Shown one piece after another: positions 18,511 through 27,973 of a DNA stretch of 64,000 bases. Below the pieces are notes generated by a model. The model did not search any database, was not told where the DNA came from, and saw only the letters and a program-made list of their open reading frames with translations. Origin of the DNA: Armatimonadota bacterium. GTDB taxonomy: Bacteria; Armatimonadota; Fimbriimonadia; Fimbriimonadales; GBS-DC. Numbering within the stretch: position 1 is the first letter of the stretch; each line of letters begins with the position of its first letter. Made by a program: the position numbers and the translations under genes. The stretch is taken from positions 114,616-178,615 of the forward strand of contig JABWCR010000002.1 of NCBI GenBank assembly GCA_013359125.1, in the 5' to 3' direction.

Positions 18511-19497
18511 TCAAATTATACCCGCTCGAAGGAGGTCTTTCAGCATCAGCATCCCGATGGGCCGGCGATCTTCGTCCAATACCGGCGCCTCGCCAATCTT
18601 GACCGGCAGTTCCTGAAACATCCTCAGAGAATCGAGAGCCAGCGGATTGCCCTCTATAACGGTTGCCGTTGGATTCATGATCGCAGAGGCGGGCAGTTCT
18701 AGCGCTTTCTCGTCGGTTAACAATCGGCGCCGTATGTCGCCGTCCGTAATCAAACCGACAAATCGCCCCTTGCCGTCCGCAACGCACGCAGCGCCCGCGC
18801 CCGCCTTTGTGATCGCAAAGAGCACGTCCCTCACGCTCGAATCTTGATTCACGACAGCCAGCCCGTCCTCCTTGCGCATCACCTCGTGCGTGGTCAGGAG
18901 CAACTGCCGACCCAATTTGCCCGCCGGATGATTGACTGCAAAATGATCGGGCGTAAAGCCTCGAGCAGCCATAACAGACAACGCTAAAGCATCTCCCAAA
19001 GCCAGCATCGCGATCGCGCTGGCAGTGGGCGCCAAGTTGTGCGGGCAAGCCTCGCGCTCGACGGAGACGTCCAGCACGAAATCGCAGCTTCGAGCGATCG
19101 ATGAATCGAGGCTGCCAGTGAACGCGATCATCTTGCTGCCCAAACGCTTTAGAGCAGGGAGGAGCGTTACAATCTCGTCGCTCTCGCCGCCATAAGAAAG
19201 CAGCACGATCGCGTCGTTCCCGTTCACCGCGCCCAAATCGCCGTGCGCCGCTTCGGTCGGATGCAGGTACATGGCCGGGGTGCCTGTGCTGCTAAACGTG
19301 CCGGCCAATTTTCGGGCAATGGCTCCCGATTTTCCGACGCCGCAAAGCACTAGCCGACCTTGGAGACCCAGAATCATCTGCACGGCGCGGTCGAAACGCT
19401 CGTCAAGCCGCGAGATCAAGCCCTGAATCGCATCAGCCTCGATCTGAAGCGAAGTCCGAGCGACCTCCATCGGGTCGGCCATCGCGCTGGTTACCAA
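18511..19497 (-). CDS. kpsF: D-arabinose-5-phosphate isomerase (SIS + two CBS domains)
   Basis: Interconverts ribulose-5-P and arabinose-5-P, the first step towards Kdo of LPS. 328 residues. SIS domain (about 30-170): CGVGKSGAIARKLAGTFSSTGTP, HGDLGAV, LSYGGESDEI, the typical KdsD/KpsF pattern. CBS pair about 205-325 (VMRKEDGLAVV; GLITDGDIRRRL; ASAIMNPTATVI; LMLKDLLRAGII). TTG at 19497, 3 bases after the rplA stop with GGAG 7 bases upstream, is the chosen start; ATG 19482 is an alternative. Its place behind a ribosomal operon is odd. Supports a diderm cell envelope. Confidence 0.92.
   Translation of the reverse strand: MVTSAMADPMEVARTSLQIEADAIQGLISRLDERFDRAVQMILGLQGRLVLCGVGKSGAIARKLAGTFSSTGTPAMYLHPTEAAHGDLGAVNGNDAIVLLSYGGESDEIVTLLPALKRLGSKMIAFTGSLDSSIARSCDFVLDVSVEREACPHNLAPTASAIAMLALGDALALSVMAARGFTPDHFAVNHPAGKLGRQLLLTTHEVMRKEDGLAVVNQDSSVRDVLFAITKAGAGAACVADGKGRFVGLITDGDIRRRLLTDEKALELPASAIMNPTATVIEGNPLALDSLRMFQELPVKIGEAPVLDEDRRPIGMLMLKDLLRAGII
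18515..18520 (-). promoter_or_regulatory. -10 box (TATAAT) for rplU
   Basis: Minus-strand GGGTATAAT lies at the kpsF stop codon region, 36 bases before the rplU start at 18478. It suggests that L21 is transcribed separately from the kpsF/rplA operon. Confidence 0.55.
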
Positions 19498-19500
19498 AGC

Positions 19501-20220
19501 CTAAACTCCGACTTCGCCAAGTCTCTGCGCCGCGACCGTATCGACCCGGATGCCAGGCCCCATCGTCGTCGAGATCGTGATCCGTTGCAGATACCGACCC
19601 CTTGCGCCCTGAGGCTTGGCTTTGATCAATGCGCTCAGCGCGGCAGCCAAGTTCTCCTTCAGCTGCGCTTCGCTAAACGAAGCCTTGCCGATTGGCATGT
19701 GCACGATTCCGGCCTTCTCAACTCGATAGTCGACGCGGCTCGCCTTCTTGATGTCCTCCACCACTTTGCCCGGATCGGTCGTAACCGTGCCCGACTTGGG
19801 CGTCGGCATTGCCGCTTTCAAAACGCCGCCGATCTTGCTGATGACAGGCATCAAAGCCTGTTCGGCTACAATCACATCGAAGTTCTTCCAGTCCTTCCAG
19901 CCTTTCTGAATCTGCTCGACCAGTTCCTCTGCGCCGACCATCTCCGCGCCCGCTGCCTGTGCCGCATCGGCCGCAGGTCCCTTTGCAAACACCAGCACTC
20001 GCTGCTTCTTGCCCGTTCCATGCGGAAGATTGGTAACGCCGCGCACCACTTGATCGCCCTTCTTAGGATCGACGCCCAACTGTATCGCCAAATCGACGGT
20101 TTCGTCAAACTTGGCCGAAGCCGTCTCCTTGGCCAATCGAACGGCATCGTCTGGCGAGTAGACCTCGTTCTTATCGACTTTGGTAGCTGCACCTTTGAAT
20201 CGTTTACCTACTGTCTTCAT
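19501..20220 (-). CDS. rplA: 50S ribosomal protein L1
   Basis: 239 residues, standard L1. Signature region KAAMPTPKSGTVT (about 143-155) and C-terminal KPQGARGRYLQRITISTTMGPG are typical. It binds 23S rRNA at the L1 stalk and in other bacteria represses its own operon by binding the mRNA leader. It follows rplK by 13 bases. The usual downstream rplJ-rplL-rpoB-rpoC are replaced by kpsF. Confidence 0.97.
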   Translation of the reverse strand: MKTVGKRFKGAATKVDKNEVYSPDDAVRLAKETASAKFDETVDLAIQLGVDPKKGDQVVRGVTNLPHGTGKKQRVLVFAKGPAADAAQAAGAEMVGAEELVEQIQKGWKDWKNFDVIVAEQALMPVISKIGGVLKAAMPTPKSGTVTTDPGKVVEDIKKASRVDYRVEKAGIVHMPIGKASFSEAQLKENLAAALSALIKAKPQGARGRYLQRITISTTMGPGIRVDTVAAQRLGEVGV

Positions 20221-20233
20221 CCTCGTTCCCCCT

Positions 20234-20659
20234 TTAGTCCACCACTTCCACGCCCATAGAGCGCGCAGTGCCCGCCATGATCTGCATAGCGGCTTCGATG
20301 TCGTTCGCGTTCAGGTCTGGCATCTTTCTCTCAGCCGCTTCTTTCAACTGCGCCCGAGTGATCTTGCCGACCTTCTGCTTCAGGGGATTGCCGGAACCCT
20401 TTTCGATGCCCGCGGCCTGTCGGATCAGTGCCGACGCCAAAGGTTGCTTGACGATGAACGTAAACGACCGATCTTCGTAAACCGTGATCTCGGTCGGAAG
20501 CACCATGCCCTTTTGCGAAGCGGTGCGGTCGTTAAAGTTCTTCACAAAATCCATGATGTTGACGCCCGCTTGACCGAGCGCCGGACCAACGGGCGGCGCC
20601 GGTGTGGCGGCTCCCGCTGGGAGGTTCAGCTTAACTACGTTGATGACTCTTTTCGCCAT
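20234..20659 (-). CDS. rplK: 50S ribosomal protein L11
   Basis: 141 residues, standard length. Recognised by [21 protein letters not shown] and [13 protein letters not shown] at the N-terminus (proline-rich thiostrepton-binding domain), and the C-terminal 23S-binding [13 protein letters not shown]. Third gene of the secE operon; 16 bases after nusG. Confidence 0.97.
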   Translation of the reverse strand: MAKRVINVVKLNLPAGAATPAPPVGPALGQAGVNIMDFVKNFNDRTASQKGMVLPTEITVYEDRSFTFIVKQPLASALIRQAAGIEKGSGNPLKQKVGKITRAQLKEAAERKMPDLNANDIEAAMQIMAGTARSMGVEVVD

Positions 20660-20675
20660 AATGGCTCCCTCCTAC

Positions 20676-21203
20676 TTAGGTTAGGCGTTCGATCTGTTGA
20701 AATTCCAGCTCGACCGGGGTGTCTCTGCCAAAAATCGAGATCAGTACTTTGACCGTCTCTCGGTCGCCGTTGACCTCTTCTATTTTGCCTGTAAAATCGG
20801 CAAAGTGTCCGTCCACCACGCGCACGTTGTCGCCGCGCTTCCATGCCACGCGAGGCTTGACCTTGCTGTCCTCGATAGACTTCAAAATCTCTTCGACCTC
20901 ATAATCGTGCATGGGGATCGGCCGGTCGCCCGAGCTGATGAAACTAGCGACGCCGGGCGTCGTGCGGATCAGCGTCCATGTGTCGTCGTCCAAGATCATC
21001 TCTACCAAGAGATAGCCGGGAAAAACCTTGCGCGTGATCGTCTGCTTCTTGCCGGCGCGGGTGCGAATCTCTTGCTCGGTCGGAATCAATATGCGAGTGA
21101 TGCGGTCGGATAAGTCGGCCGCCTGCGCGCGCCGCTCCAATGTGGCGCGAACCTTGTTCTCGTGTCCCACGAGCGTCCTAACAACGTACCAGCGCTTGGT
21201 CAT
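20676..21203 (-). CDS. nusG: Transcription elongation/antitermination factor NusG
   Basis: 175 residues: NGN domain (about 1-115, KRWYVVRTLVGHENKV, KVFPGYLLVEMILDDDTW, ATTPGV-like RTTPGVASFIS) and C-terminal KOW domain (about 122-175, GDNVRVVDGHFADFTGKIEEV). Couples RNA polymerase to Rho, also encoded in this window, and to the ribosome. Overlaps the secE stop by 4 bases (ATGA). Confidence 0.97.
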   Translation of the reverse strand: MTKRWYVVRTLVGHENKVRATLERRAQAADLSDRITRILIPTEQEIRTRAGKKQTITRKVFPGYLLVEMILDDDTWTLIRTTPGVASFISSGDRPIPMHDYEVEEILKSIEDSKVKPRVAWKRGDNVRVVDGHFADFTGKIEEVNGDRETVKVLISIFGRDTPVELEFQQIERLT

Positions 21204-21445
21204 GGCTTTAGGTTAAAGCGATTCTCGATGGCGGTGATTCCAAACGACAAGATAGCGTCCAGCACTGCCAGCCAAAGCGTAAAGACGATCACAACGCCCA
21301 ACACGGCCATCGCCATGCGGGTTGTGTCGTTGTGATTCGGCTTCGTAACGCGCAGCCACTCCATCCAGATCTCGTTGGCCGAGCGCCGCATCCGTGCGAT
21401 CATGCCGGGGCTGGCTTCCTCTCCATGTTTGCTTATCGACGCCAT
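21200..21445 (-). CDS. secE: Preprotein translocase subunit SecE
   Basis: 81 residues with a single transmembrane helix (about 46-70, MAMAVLGVVIVFTLWLAVLDAIL) preceded by the amphipathic SecE signature (ANEIWMEWLRVTKPNHNDTTR). First gene of the secE-nusG-rplK-rplA operon; a consensus promoter is at 21507-21535. Confidence 0.95.
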   Translation of the reverse strand: MASISKHGEEASPGMIARMRRSANEIWMEWLRVTKPNHNDTTRMAMAVLGVVIVFTLWLAVLDAILSFGITAIENRFNLKP

Positions 21446-21506
21446 TGTGTCCTCGTTCTGTATCTCTTCTCGCGGCCAAAAAGACGGCGGGGAAGAGGGA
21501 TGTCAG

Positions 21507-21535
21507 AGTCTACCTCATGTCGGGGCGAATGTCAA
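21507..21535 (-). promoter_or_regulatory. Sigma70-type promoter of secE-nusG-rplK-rplA
   Basis: On the minus strand TTGACA (21535-21530), a 17-base spacer and TAGACT (21512-21507). This is the best complete -35/-10 pair in the window. The predicted start near 21500 gives a leader of about 55 bases, which includes GAGGACAC before the secE ATG. Confidence 0.75.
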
Positions 21536-21547
21536 GCCCTCTTTAGG

Positions 21548-21553
21548 TATACT
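21548..21553 (+). promoter_or_regulatory. -10-like box (TATACT) before trm1
   Basis: GGTATACT ends 11 bases before the ATG at 21565, predicting a leader of about 4-6 bases with no ribosome site. Divergent from the secE promoter; the two regulatory regions abut. Confidence 0.5.
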
Positions 21554-21564
21554 CCCTTCGCTCC

Positions 21565-22749
21565 ATGGCGCAAATCTATAACGAGGGCGCGGTCGAGTTC
21601 CGCCTGCCCGATTCCAATAAGATTTTCTATAACCCTCGCGCTCGGCTCGGACGCGATATAGGCGTTTTGGCGCTCCGCGCAGAAGCCGAACGCAACGGCC
21701 GATCGTTAACAGTCTTAGAACTTATGGCGGGGGTCGGGCTGCGCACGCGCCGATACTTGGCAGAGGCTCCAGTCCGCGCGATACTCGCCAACGACGCCAA
21801 CCCAGATGCGCACAACGTTCTGAAAGAGAGTCTCGAAGGCAACGAGAAGGCCGAACTGACCAACGAACTGGCTCAAAGACTTCTCGCTCGACTCTATCTG
21901 GAAGATCGCCGCTTCGATTGGGTCGACTTGGATCCCTTCGGCTCGCCTTCGCCCTTTTTCCCTTGGTGCCTGGGCGCGGCCCGGTGGGACGGTCTGCTCT
22001 ACGTAACGGCGACCGATGCCCCCGTGCTCTGCGGCGCGCAACGATCCGAAGCCCTAAAAGCCTACGATGCGGTCGCCTACTTGGGCAAGGAGTGCCACGA
22101 ACTGGCTCTGCGCATTCTAATCGGTTACATTCAGCGGCGCATGATCCAATGGAACATGCACGGCGAGCCCGTGATCTCTTTCTTCGACGGCTATTGCTGG
22201 CGGTGCCTGATGCGGGCGCGAAAGGGCGCAAAGGCCTTCAAGCCCGAACTTCTTGGTTTTATCGTTCAGACGCCCGACGGAGAGTACAAGCCAGCCAGGG
22301 CCGGGATTCAGCTCGGCCAATCCGAGGGCTATCCTTGGTCGACCGACGTCGTGCGTTGGATCGGTCCGCTTTGGCTCGGACGCCTTCACCGTCAAGAGTT
22401 TGTTGCCGATATGTTCAAAGCCGCGCGCGAGCCTTACTTCGCCACCGCGCGAAGACTGTTGGCTCGAATAGGCAAAGAGTTGGACGAGATCCCGATCACC
22501 TACGATGTGGCGGCGCTGGCAGACAGAATGGATCGCAGCGTGCCGCCGACGCAACAGATCATCGATTATGTTCGAAACCGAGGCTATCGCGCCTCGAACG
22601 TGCATCACAATGGACGCTCTATTCGCACGGAAGCGCCGCTGTCGGCCATCCTTTCCGCCTGGGACGAATGGCACGACGACGGGAAGGGCATAACCCAAAC
22701 CCCCGACCATGCGTCAATAGGGCTGAGCAAACTTCGGGAGGAAGGTTAA
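21565..22749 (+). CDS. trm1: tRNA (guanine26-N2)-dimethyltransferase, Trm1 type
   Basis: 394 residues of the archaeal/eukaryotic Trm1 family, which uses SAM to make m2G/m2,2G at position 26 (and 27 in Aquifex) of tRNA. Markers: N-terminal EGAVEFRLPDSNKIFYNPRARLGRD split by no gap, SAM motif LELMAGVGLRTRRYL (about 51-65), ANDANPDA, and the family-diagnostic DLDPFGSPSPF (about 120-130). C-terminal domain follows. The family is rare in bacteria. First gene of a five-gene plus-strand run; its TAA shares a base with the next ATG. Confidence 0.9.
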   Translation: MAQIYNEGAVEFRLPDSNKIFYNPRARLGRDIGVLALRAEAERNGRSLTVLELMAGVGLRTRRYLAEAPVRAILANDANPDAHNVLKESLEGNEKAELTNELAQRLLARLYLEDRRFDWVDLDPFGSPSPFFPWCLGAARWDGLLYVTATDAPVLCGAQRSEALKAYDAVAYLGKECHELALRILIGYIQRRMIQWNMHGEPVISFFDGYCWRCLMRARKGAKAFKPELLGFIVQTPDGEYKPARAGIQLGQSEGYPWSTDVVRWIGPLWLGRLHRQEFVADMFKAAREPYFATARRLLARIGKELDEIPITYDVAALADRMDRSVPPTQQIIDYVRNRGYRASNVHHNGRSIRTEAPLSAILSAWDEWHDDGKGITQTPDHASIGLSKLREEG

Positions 22750-25700
22750 TGCGTTCTTTTACTCTATTTGGGTTGAGCGTGCTGACGTTGTCGGTCGCCA
22801 TAGCCCAACCTTATCGAAACCTGGCCAATCAGCCCTTTGCCACCACCAGCAATGGGCCGCAAAGTCTGATTATCATCGATGTGGGCGCTTCCGGTCGCAG
22901 CCAAGAACAGATCGACCGGCTGATTCGACAGAAAGTTCAACGGCTGATCGCCGCACAAATGGCCGCCGCTCGACCGGCCATCCGCGAGATGAAGGCCAAA
23001 GGCATTCTGCCTCAAGATTACAAAGTCCCGCTCTTCTTCACGCTCGCGGTCAAACAAGACGGACGACTGATGCTGCCGCGAGGGCGCGATTCATCCCTGG
23101 GCAATGGCGCTCTCACATTCAAGTTTTCCGAAGCAATCCCCGAGCAGTTTCCGTCCGATTATCAGACCTTCTTGAACACGCTGACCCAAATTGTGCCCCC
23201 AGCGATCGAAGCCTTCTATGGCAAGCCCGCACAAACCAAGCAGATAACGATCGTCAACTTTGACGACCAGATCGGCGATCGAGATGCAGTAGCGGGAGGC
23301 ATCTACGACGTCTCCAACGACCGCTTCCTCTTTCCGATCTATCGGGCGCCCGAATCGACCGCAGTCAATTTCACGCATCTCGTCGCCCGCGCGTTTCATG
23401 GCTCCGTGCCTTTCGAATACGATGCCTGGGAAGAGGGCTTTGCCCGTGCCGTAACGGTCAAAGTTGCGCGTTCGACCCTCAGAAACCTCGCCGGCCTTCA
23501 ACCCGATTTCGTCGATTTAACCCTTGAAAACACCTACGATGCGCGTCCAAACTACGAGTTGTGGAACCAGCCAAGCCTGGGCGCGCCGACCTTCATTCCG
23601 CCTTCGCTCAAACAAGGGCCCATTACGGGGGGCACCACAGGCGGCCTTTGGCTCGTTCGTTACCTCATGGCAGGCTCTGCTTGGCTCAAGGTCTTGACCG
23701 AACACCCAGCCTTCTTAAAGGAGTTCAACGCCGAATACTACCGGCAGTACCAGTTCGGCGCAACGCCGACTTTAGGCGGCAACGTCCCCCAATTGATCGG
23801 CATCGCCGCCTTCATCGCCAACACGGTCGAAGGGCTGCCCTTTAGCGATTGGTACAAAAAGCAATATATCCTCGACACCAGCGCAACCTATGGCCGAAAA
23901 CTTCATGCGCAGATTTTCCCTTACGTCAGCCCCGACACCATTCAGCCGGGAGAAGCGCTGGTCTACACGGCTATTCTGACCTACTTCAGAACCTCTGCGC
24001 TCTCCAGCGGCATTCCGGACGAGAGCCTGTTGAACGGAACCTGCTTCCCGGTCTATTGGGATTCTAACTACAATCGCCTCACGCTTTCGCCCCAGTATGA
24101 GCGAGTCGAGATTCGAGGCGGTACCGGAGCGGTGGTGCCCAGCATCCCCGATATTGGCGGCCAAAGAGTGATGACCGACTTCTCCGTGGGCACAGAGACG
24201 ATCCGTATCGCACTGCCCGCCACAAAAGTGCAAGGAACAACCTTCCAAAACGACTTCTTCGGAACCGTGTTCGGATTGAACGACGGCTTCGTCCAGATCG
24301 CGCTCGAGAACGGCTCGCAAATCGAAACGACCGTCGTCAAAGGCGCTTTTGGAGCAACCATGCCATCGCCCGGAGTGGACAGGGAAGGGCGTGCAACGCT
24401 CACCTTTTTAAACGCCAACCGCGAACAGGTCGGAACCTACCGAGTGAATACTGGTATCGGATCGCAGGCCGTAATCGTATCGCTGGAGAACCTTGCGCGG
24501 AACTTCCGGCTAATCCTCCCGGCCGGCGTTCACATGATGTCGATGCCGCTTCGCCCTGCAGTGGTAGACATGGCGGCGCTGCTCGGCTTGCCAGCGGCTA
24601 AACTGCTTTTGGCCTCTTGGCGGCAGGAACGAGGGGATTACGCGGTCTATCCTGTATCTCCGCCTCCGGCGCCGGGCACCGGATACATCATCCAGACCGA
24701 TCAAGCGATCGATGTCAATCTCACTGGCTCCGGTCCAAACTTAAGCGAGAACGCCAGCCTGGCGCTCCAAGTCGGATGGAACCTCATCGGCAATCCGTAC
24801 AATCAGTCGATCAGCCTGACCGATCTGGTCGTTACTTATCGATTAGAACTGCCCGTTGACTGGAACACCGCCGTCAATCAAGAGATTGTGGGAGACGGCG
24901 TGTTCGGCTACCTCTTCAATAATACAATCCCTCATGTGCTCAACTACACGCCCGCGGCCATACTCGAGCCAGGTCGAGCCTACTGGATCAGAGTGCTGAA
25001 GCCGGAGGGAATCACGTTGACTTTTGCGCCGAACAGGGGCCGAGCGACGGGCCGATCCTACAAGCCGCCCCAATGGCAAATGCCGATCACGGTGCACGGA
25101 CCGAGCGATACGCGCAGCACAATGACGCTCATTATGGACGCCAACGCCCGCGACAGCCGAGATCGATTCGATAGGGAGATGCCCCCGCCGTTTGGAGGCG
25201 GCCTGCGCTGGGTATCGATAGGCGCAAACAACTTAGAACTGATGAACGATGCCCGAAAGAACGCCGCTCGACAAGAGTGGCAATTGCGATTGACGAGTTT
25301 CGATCCCAACGCCGAGCATCGCATCAACTGGCCCGCGCCGCCCAATAGAACGCGTCTCTACCTAATCGACGAAGCGACCGGCGCGCGGCACGATATGACG
25401 ACCATGCGAGAAATCAGAGTAGCGCCCGGCGCATCGCGCGAGTTTAAGGTCGTTGCCGAACCGCTCGTTCGTTCGCCGCTCCGAATCACAACTTTAACTG
25501 CCCAGCCTACGCGAGGCGGCAGCGTCAGCGTCAACTTCACCGTTACGGCGGCATCGCGAGTTCAGGCCGAGATCAGAGACTCTCGAGGTCGCACCGTCAA
25601 ACGGCTTCAAGCCGGACGCTCGGTCGAGGCCGGCGCGCAGTCCTTAGTCTGGAGCGGTCGGGACGACCGAGAGCGGGCGCTCCCGCCAGGAGGCTACTTC

Positions 25701-25772
25701 GTGCATTTACAAGCGGTGGATTCAGGCGGCGCGGTCGCCCGGGCGGTCGCTCCCGTGGTGGTGTCCCGATGA
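22749..25772 (+). CDS. Large secreted protein with degenerate peptidase-like core and C-terminal FlgD-Ig-like domain
   Basis: 1007 residues; the frame is open far upstream inside trm1, but the ATG at 22749 begins a signal peptide (MRSFTLFGLSVLTLSVAIAQ) and overlaps the trm1 stop. Residues 210-232 read HLVARAFHG then WEEGFARAV, resembling a gluzincin HExxH plus downstream Glu helix in which the catalytic Glu and second His are replaced (L211, R214). Later regions are beta-rich. The final ~75 residues (RVQAEIRDSRGRTVKRL; LPPGGYFVHLQAVDS) are a FlgD-like Ig domain often found at the end of exported proteins. Function unknown. Confidence 0.78.
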   Translation: MRSFTLFGLSVLTLSVAIAQPYRNLANQPFATTSNGPQSLIIIDVGASGRSQEQIDRLIRQKVQRLIAAQMAAARPAIREMKAKGILPQDYKVPLFFTLAVKQDGRLMLPRGRDSSLGNGALTFKFSEAIPEQFPSDYQTFLNTLTQIVPPAIEAFYGKPAQTKQITIVNFDDQIGDRDAVAGGIYDVSNDRFLFPIYRAPESTAVNFTHLVARAFHGSVPFEYDAWEEGFARAVTVKVARSTLRNLAGLQPDFVDLTLENTYDARPNYELWNQPSLGAPTFIPPSLKQGPITGGTTGGLWLVRYLMAGSAWLKVLTEHPAFLKEFNAEYYRQYQFGATPTLGGNVPQLIGIAAFIANTVEGLPFSDWYKKQYILDTSATYGRKLHAQIFPYVSPDTIQPGEALVYTAILTYFRTSALSSGIPDESLLNGTCFPVYWDSNYNRLTLSPQYERVEIRGGTGAVVPSIPDIGGQRVMTDFSVGTETIRIALPATKVQGTTFQNDFFGTVFGLNDGFVQIALENGSQIETTVVKGAFGATMPSPGVDREGRATLTFLNANREQVGTYRVNTGIGSQAVIVSLENLARNFRLILPAGVHMMSMPLRPAVVDMAALLGLPAAKLLLASWRQERGDYAVYPVSPPPAPGTGYIIQTDQAIDVNLTGSGPNLSENASLALQVGWNLIGNPYNQSISLTDLVVTYRLELPVDWNTAVNQEIVGDGVFGYLFNNTIPHVLNYTPAAILEPGRAYWIRVLKPEGITLTFAPNRGRATGRSYKPPQWQMPITVHGPSDTRSTMTLIMDANARDSRDRFDREMPPPFGGGLRWVSIGANNLELMNDARKNAARQEWQLRLTSFDPNAEHRINWPAPPNRTRLYLIDEATGARHDMTTMREIRVAPGASREFKVVAEPLVRSPLRITTLTAQPTRGGSVSVNFTVTAASRVQAEIRDSRGRTVKRLQAGRSVEAGAQSLVWSGRDDRERALPPGGYFVHLQAVDSGGAVARAVAPVVVSR

Positions 25773-26671
25773 GGCGAATGACCTTAGGTTTAATCGTTGC
25801 GCTTGCCGTTCTTGTCATGGCTGGGTGCGGCGGTGGCGGCGGAGGGGGTAGCGTTACATTGACCGGACGGGTGCTATTAGTCGGCACCGAAACAGCCCCC
25901 AATCCAGCGGCAACGGTGCTGTCGGGCGGTTCGCAATCAACCACGAACGTCGGAACCGGAAGTTTCACGCTCCAAGTCTCTGATTCCGCTGTAACACTGA
26001 CCGTCCGCACAACCGGTTTGCCCGAGTTTCAGTTCACATTGCCGGCCCTAACGCCCGGTCAAACGGTCAGTCTTGGCGACCTCTATGTCGGACCGACCAA
26101 AGTGGCCGTCCAAGGACGCACAGTCGATGCCTTAGACCCCGACCTGCCCGTTGCCGAGGCGGTCGTCAAATTGAGAGGACACTCGATTCTCACTGCTTCA
26201 ACGGGCCAGTTCACTTTGAACGACGTTGCTTACGATGCGGACGGCCTTTCCGAAGTTCCAGGCAGCGCAGAGCGACCGACTGGCACGCCAGCCTACTTGC
26301 TCCAACAGTTCTTTCTCGAAACGCCGCCTGTAAACAACGTGATTGTCGTGCCCGACATTGCTTTGGCGCCAGAGACCGGCGGAACGCCGCCCCCGCCGCC
26401 CGGCAATGTAACAGGGCGCGTTACGGCTGGCCTTAATAACCCAATCGGAACCAGAATAGACATCTTTCAGCCGCCCGACGCGATCGTTCCAACCCGGTCG
26501 CAGTTTGTAACCGCCAATACCGGCGCGTTCGGAATCTGGCTTGCGGGTGGAACCTACCGCATAACGTTCACTCTCAATACCGGCACGGGCACGCTGACGA
26601 GCACGATCAACCCAGTTAATGTCGTAAACGCTTCGACAAAGATCGACTTGGGTACTATCGCGTTGAATTGA
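25769..26671 (+). CDS. Lipoprotein with carboxypeptidase-regulatory-like domains
   Basis: 300 residues. Lipobox VMAGC puts the lipidated cysteine at residue 20, followed by a run of glycines (21-27) as flexible tether. At least two beta-sandwich repeats of the CarboxypepD_reg type (VTLTGRVLLVG; VAVQGRTVDALDPDLPVAEAVVKLRG; VTGRVTAGLNNPIGTRIDI) are joined by a proline-rich linker. Probably sits on the outer membrane or periplasmic face. Overlaps the preceding gene by 4 bases (ATGA), suggesting the two exported proteins work together. Confidence 0.8.
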   Translation: MRRMTLGLIVALAVLVMAGCGGGGGGGSVTLTGRVLLVGTETAPNPAATVLSGGSQSTTNVGTGSFTLQVSDSAVTLTVRTTGLPEFQFTLPALTPGQTVSLGDLYVGPTKVAVQGRTVDALDPDLPVAEAVVKLRGHSILTASTGQFTLNDVAYDADGLSEVPGSAERPTGTPAYLLQQFFLETPPVNNVIVVPDIALAPETGGTPPPPPGNVTGRVTAGLNNPIGTRIDIFQPPDAIVPTRSQFVTANTGAFGIWLAGGTYRITFTLNTGTGTLTSTINPVNVVNASTKIDLGTIALN

Positions 26672-27969
26672 GGCCAAGCCCAGAAGATACGATCAGCGCA
26701 ATAGCGACCGGCGCCGGCGCCATCGGCATCGTCCGAGTCAGCGGCCCGTTGGCTCTTCAAATCGCTCGCCAAATCGCGCGCAAAGAACCTAAAGACCGCG
26801 CCGCGATCCGCTCCAAGTTCTGGGATAGCCAAAATGTGATCGATTCGGGCATTGTGCTCCCCTTTTTCGCGCCGCACAGTTACACAGGCGAAGATGTGGT
26901 CGAGTTTCATTGCCACGGCAGCCCCGCGATCTTGCGCGCCGTGCTTGATCTGACGTTCAAACACGGCGCAAGATTGGCCGAACCCGGCGAGTTCACCCAG
27001 CGCGCCTACCTCAACGGCAAGATGAGCCTATCTGAAGCAGAGGCCGTTGCCGACCTCATCCAGGCGCGCACCGATCGCTTTGCAAAGGCCGCCGCACAAA
27101 GTCTGGACGGCCAGTTTGGCCGCATAACGCGAGAATTGATCGAAGCGTGCCTTAGCTTGATCGCAATGCTCGAAGCCGAGATCGATTTTTCAGAAGAGTT
27201 AGAAATCGATCTGAGCGGTACGATCGAAGATGCGCTCTGCTCCCTCTTGGCCTCGACCGACCGACTGATTGGAGATGCCCATCTGTGCCAACTGATGCGT
27301 TCGGGCGCTCGAGTCGCCATTGTCGGACGCCCAAATGTCGGCAAATCGTCGCTTCTCAACCGGCTGGCCGGTTCTGATAGGGCGATCGTAACCGACATAC
27401 CCGGCACCACCCGAGACACGATAGAAACCGAGATCGATCTAAACGGGGCGCCTGTAACCTTCATCGACACGGCCGGTTACCGTTCAACGAACGATCCGGT
27501 CGAAACAATTGGAGTCGAACGCGCCACACGAGCGATCGAGAGCGCCGACCTGGTTCTGCTACTGGCCGACGCATCCGCAGGATGGACCCCTGAGGACCAA
27601 GCGATCCCCGCTGACGACGTATTAAAGGTCTTTAACAAAGCCGATCTTGCGCCGCCGCCAGAAGGCGAAATCGGCATCTCCGCCAAGACCGGAGAAGGCC
27701 TCGATCGCCTCTTGACGACCATTGCAAACCGCCTTGGCGCGGTCGAACAAGACAATACCCTTCTAGTGCAGGCTCGGCACTTAGAAACCCTCCGGTTGGC
27801 AAGGGTCGATCTTTGCGAAGCCGCTGGCGCTTTGCGCGAAAAGGCCCCGCCAGAAGTCGTCGCAATCCCTCTCCGTTCGGCTTGGAACCGGCTGAACAGC
27901 ATCGTTGACGAATCGCCGGACGACGCCATCGTCGACGCCATCTTTAAGAACTTTTGCATAGGAAAATAG
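26668..27969 (+). CDS. mnmE: tRNA uridine-5-carboxymethylaminomethyl(34) synthesis GTPase MnmE
   Basis: 433 residues, somewhat short of the ~455 norm. N-terminal folate-binding domain ([20 protein letters not shown]), helical domain, inserted G domain ([12 protein letters not shown] about 220, [17 protein letters not shown]), and the invariant C-terminal FCIGK that holds the catalytic cysteine. With MnmG (not in window) it modifies U34 of tRNAs. TTG start overlaps the lipoprotein stop (TTGA). Second tRNA-modification gene of this run. Confidence 0.95.
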   Translation: MRPSPEDTISAIATGAGAIGIVRVSGPLALQIARQIARKEPKDRAAIRSKFWDSQNVIDSGIVLPFFAPHSYTGEDVVEFHCHGSPAILRAVLDLTFKHGARLAEPGEFTQRAYLNGKMSLSEAEAVADLIQARTDRFAKAAAQSLDGQFGRITRELIEACLSLIAMLEAEIDFSEELEIDLSGTIEDALCSLLASTDRLIGDAHLCQLMRSGARVAIVGRPNVGKSSLLNRLAGSDRAIVTDIPGTTRDTIETEIDLNGAPVTFIDTAGYRSTNDPVETIGVERATRAIESADLVLLLADASAGWTPEDQAIPADDVLKVFNKADLAPPPEGEIGISAKTGEGLDRLLTTIANRLGAVEQDNTLLVQARHLETLRLARVDLCEAAGALREKAPPEVVAIPLRSAWNRLNSIVDESPDDAIVDAIFKNFCIGK

Positions 27970-27973
27970 AACC

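Noticed and set aside
21918..22748. A very long open frame that runs through trm1 into the 22749 gene
   Set aside because: The upstream 277 codons are an alternate frame of trm1, Arg-rich and without domain character; the true start with signal peptide is at 22749.
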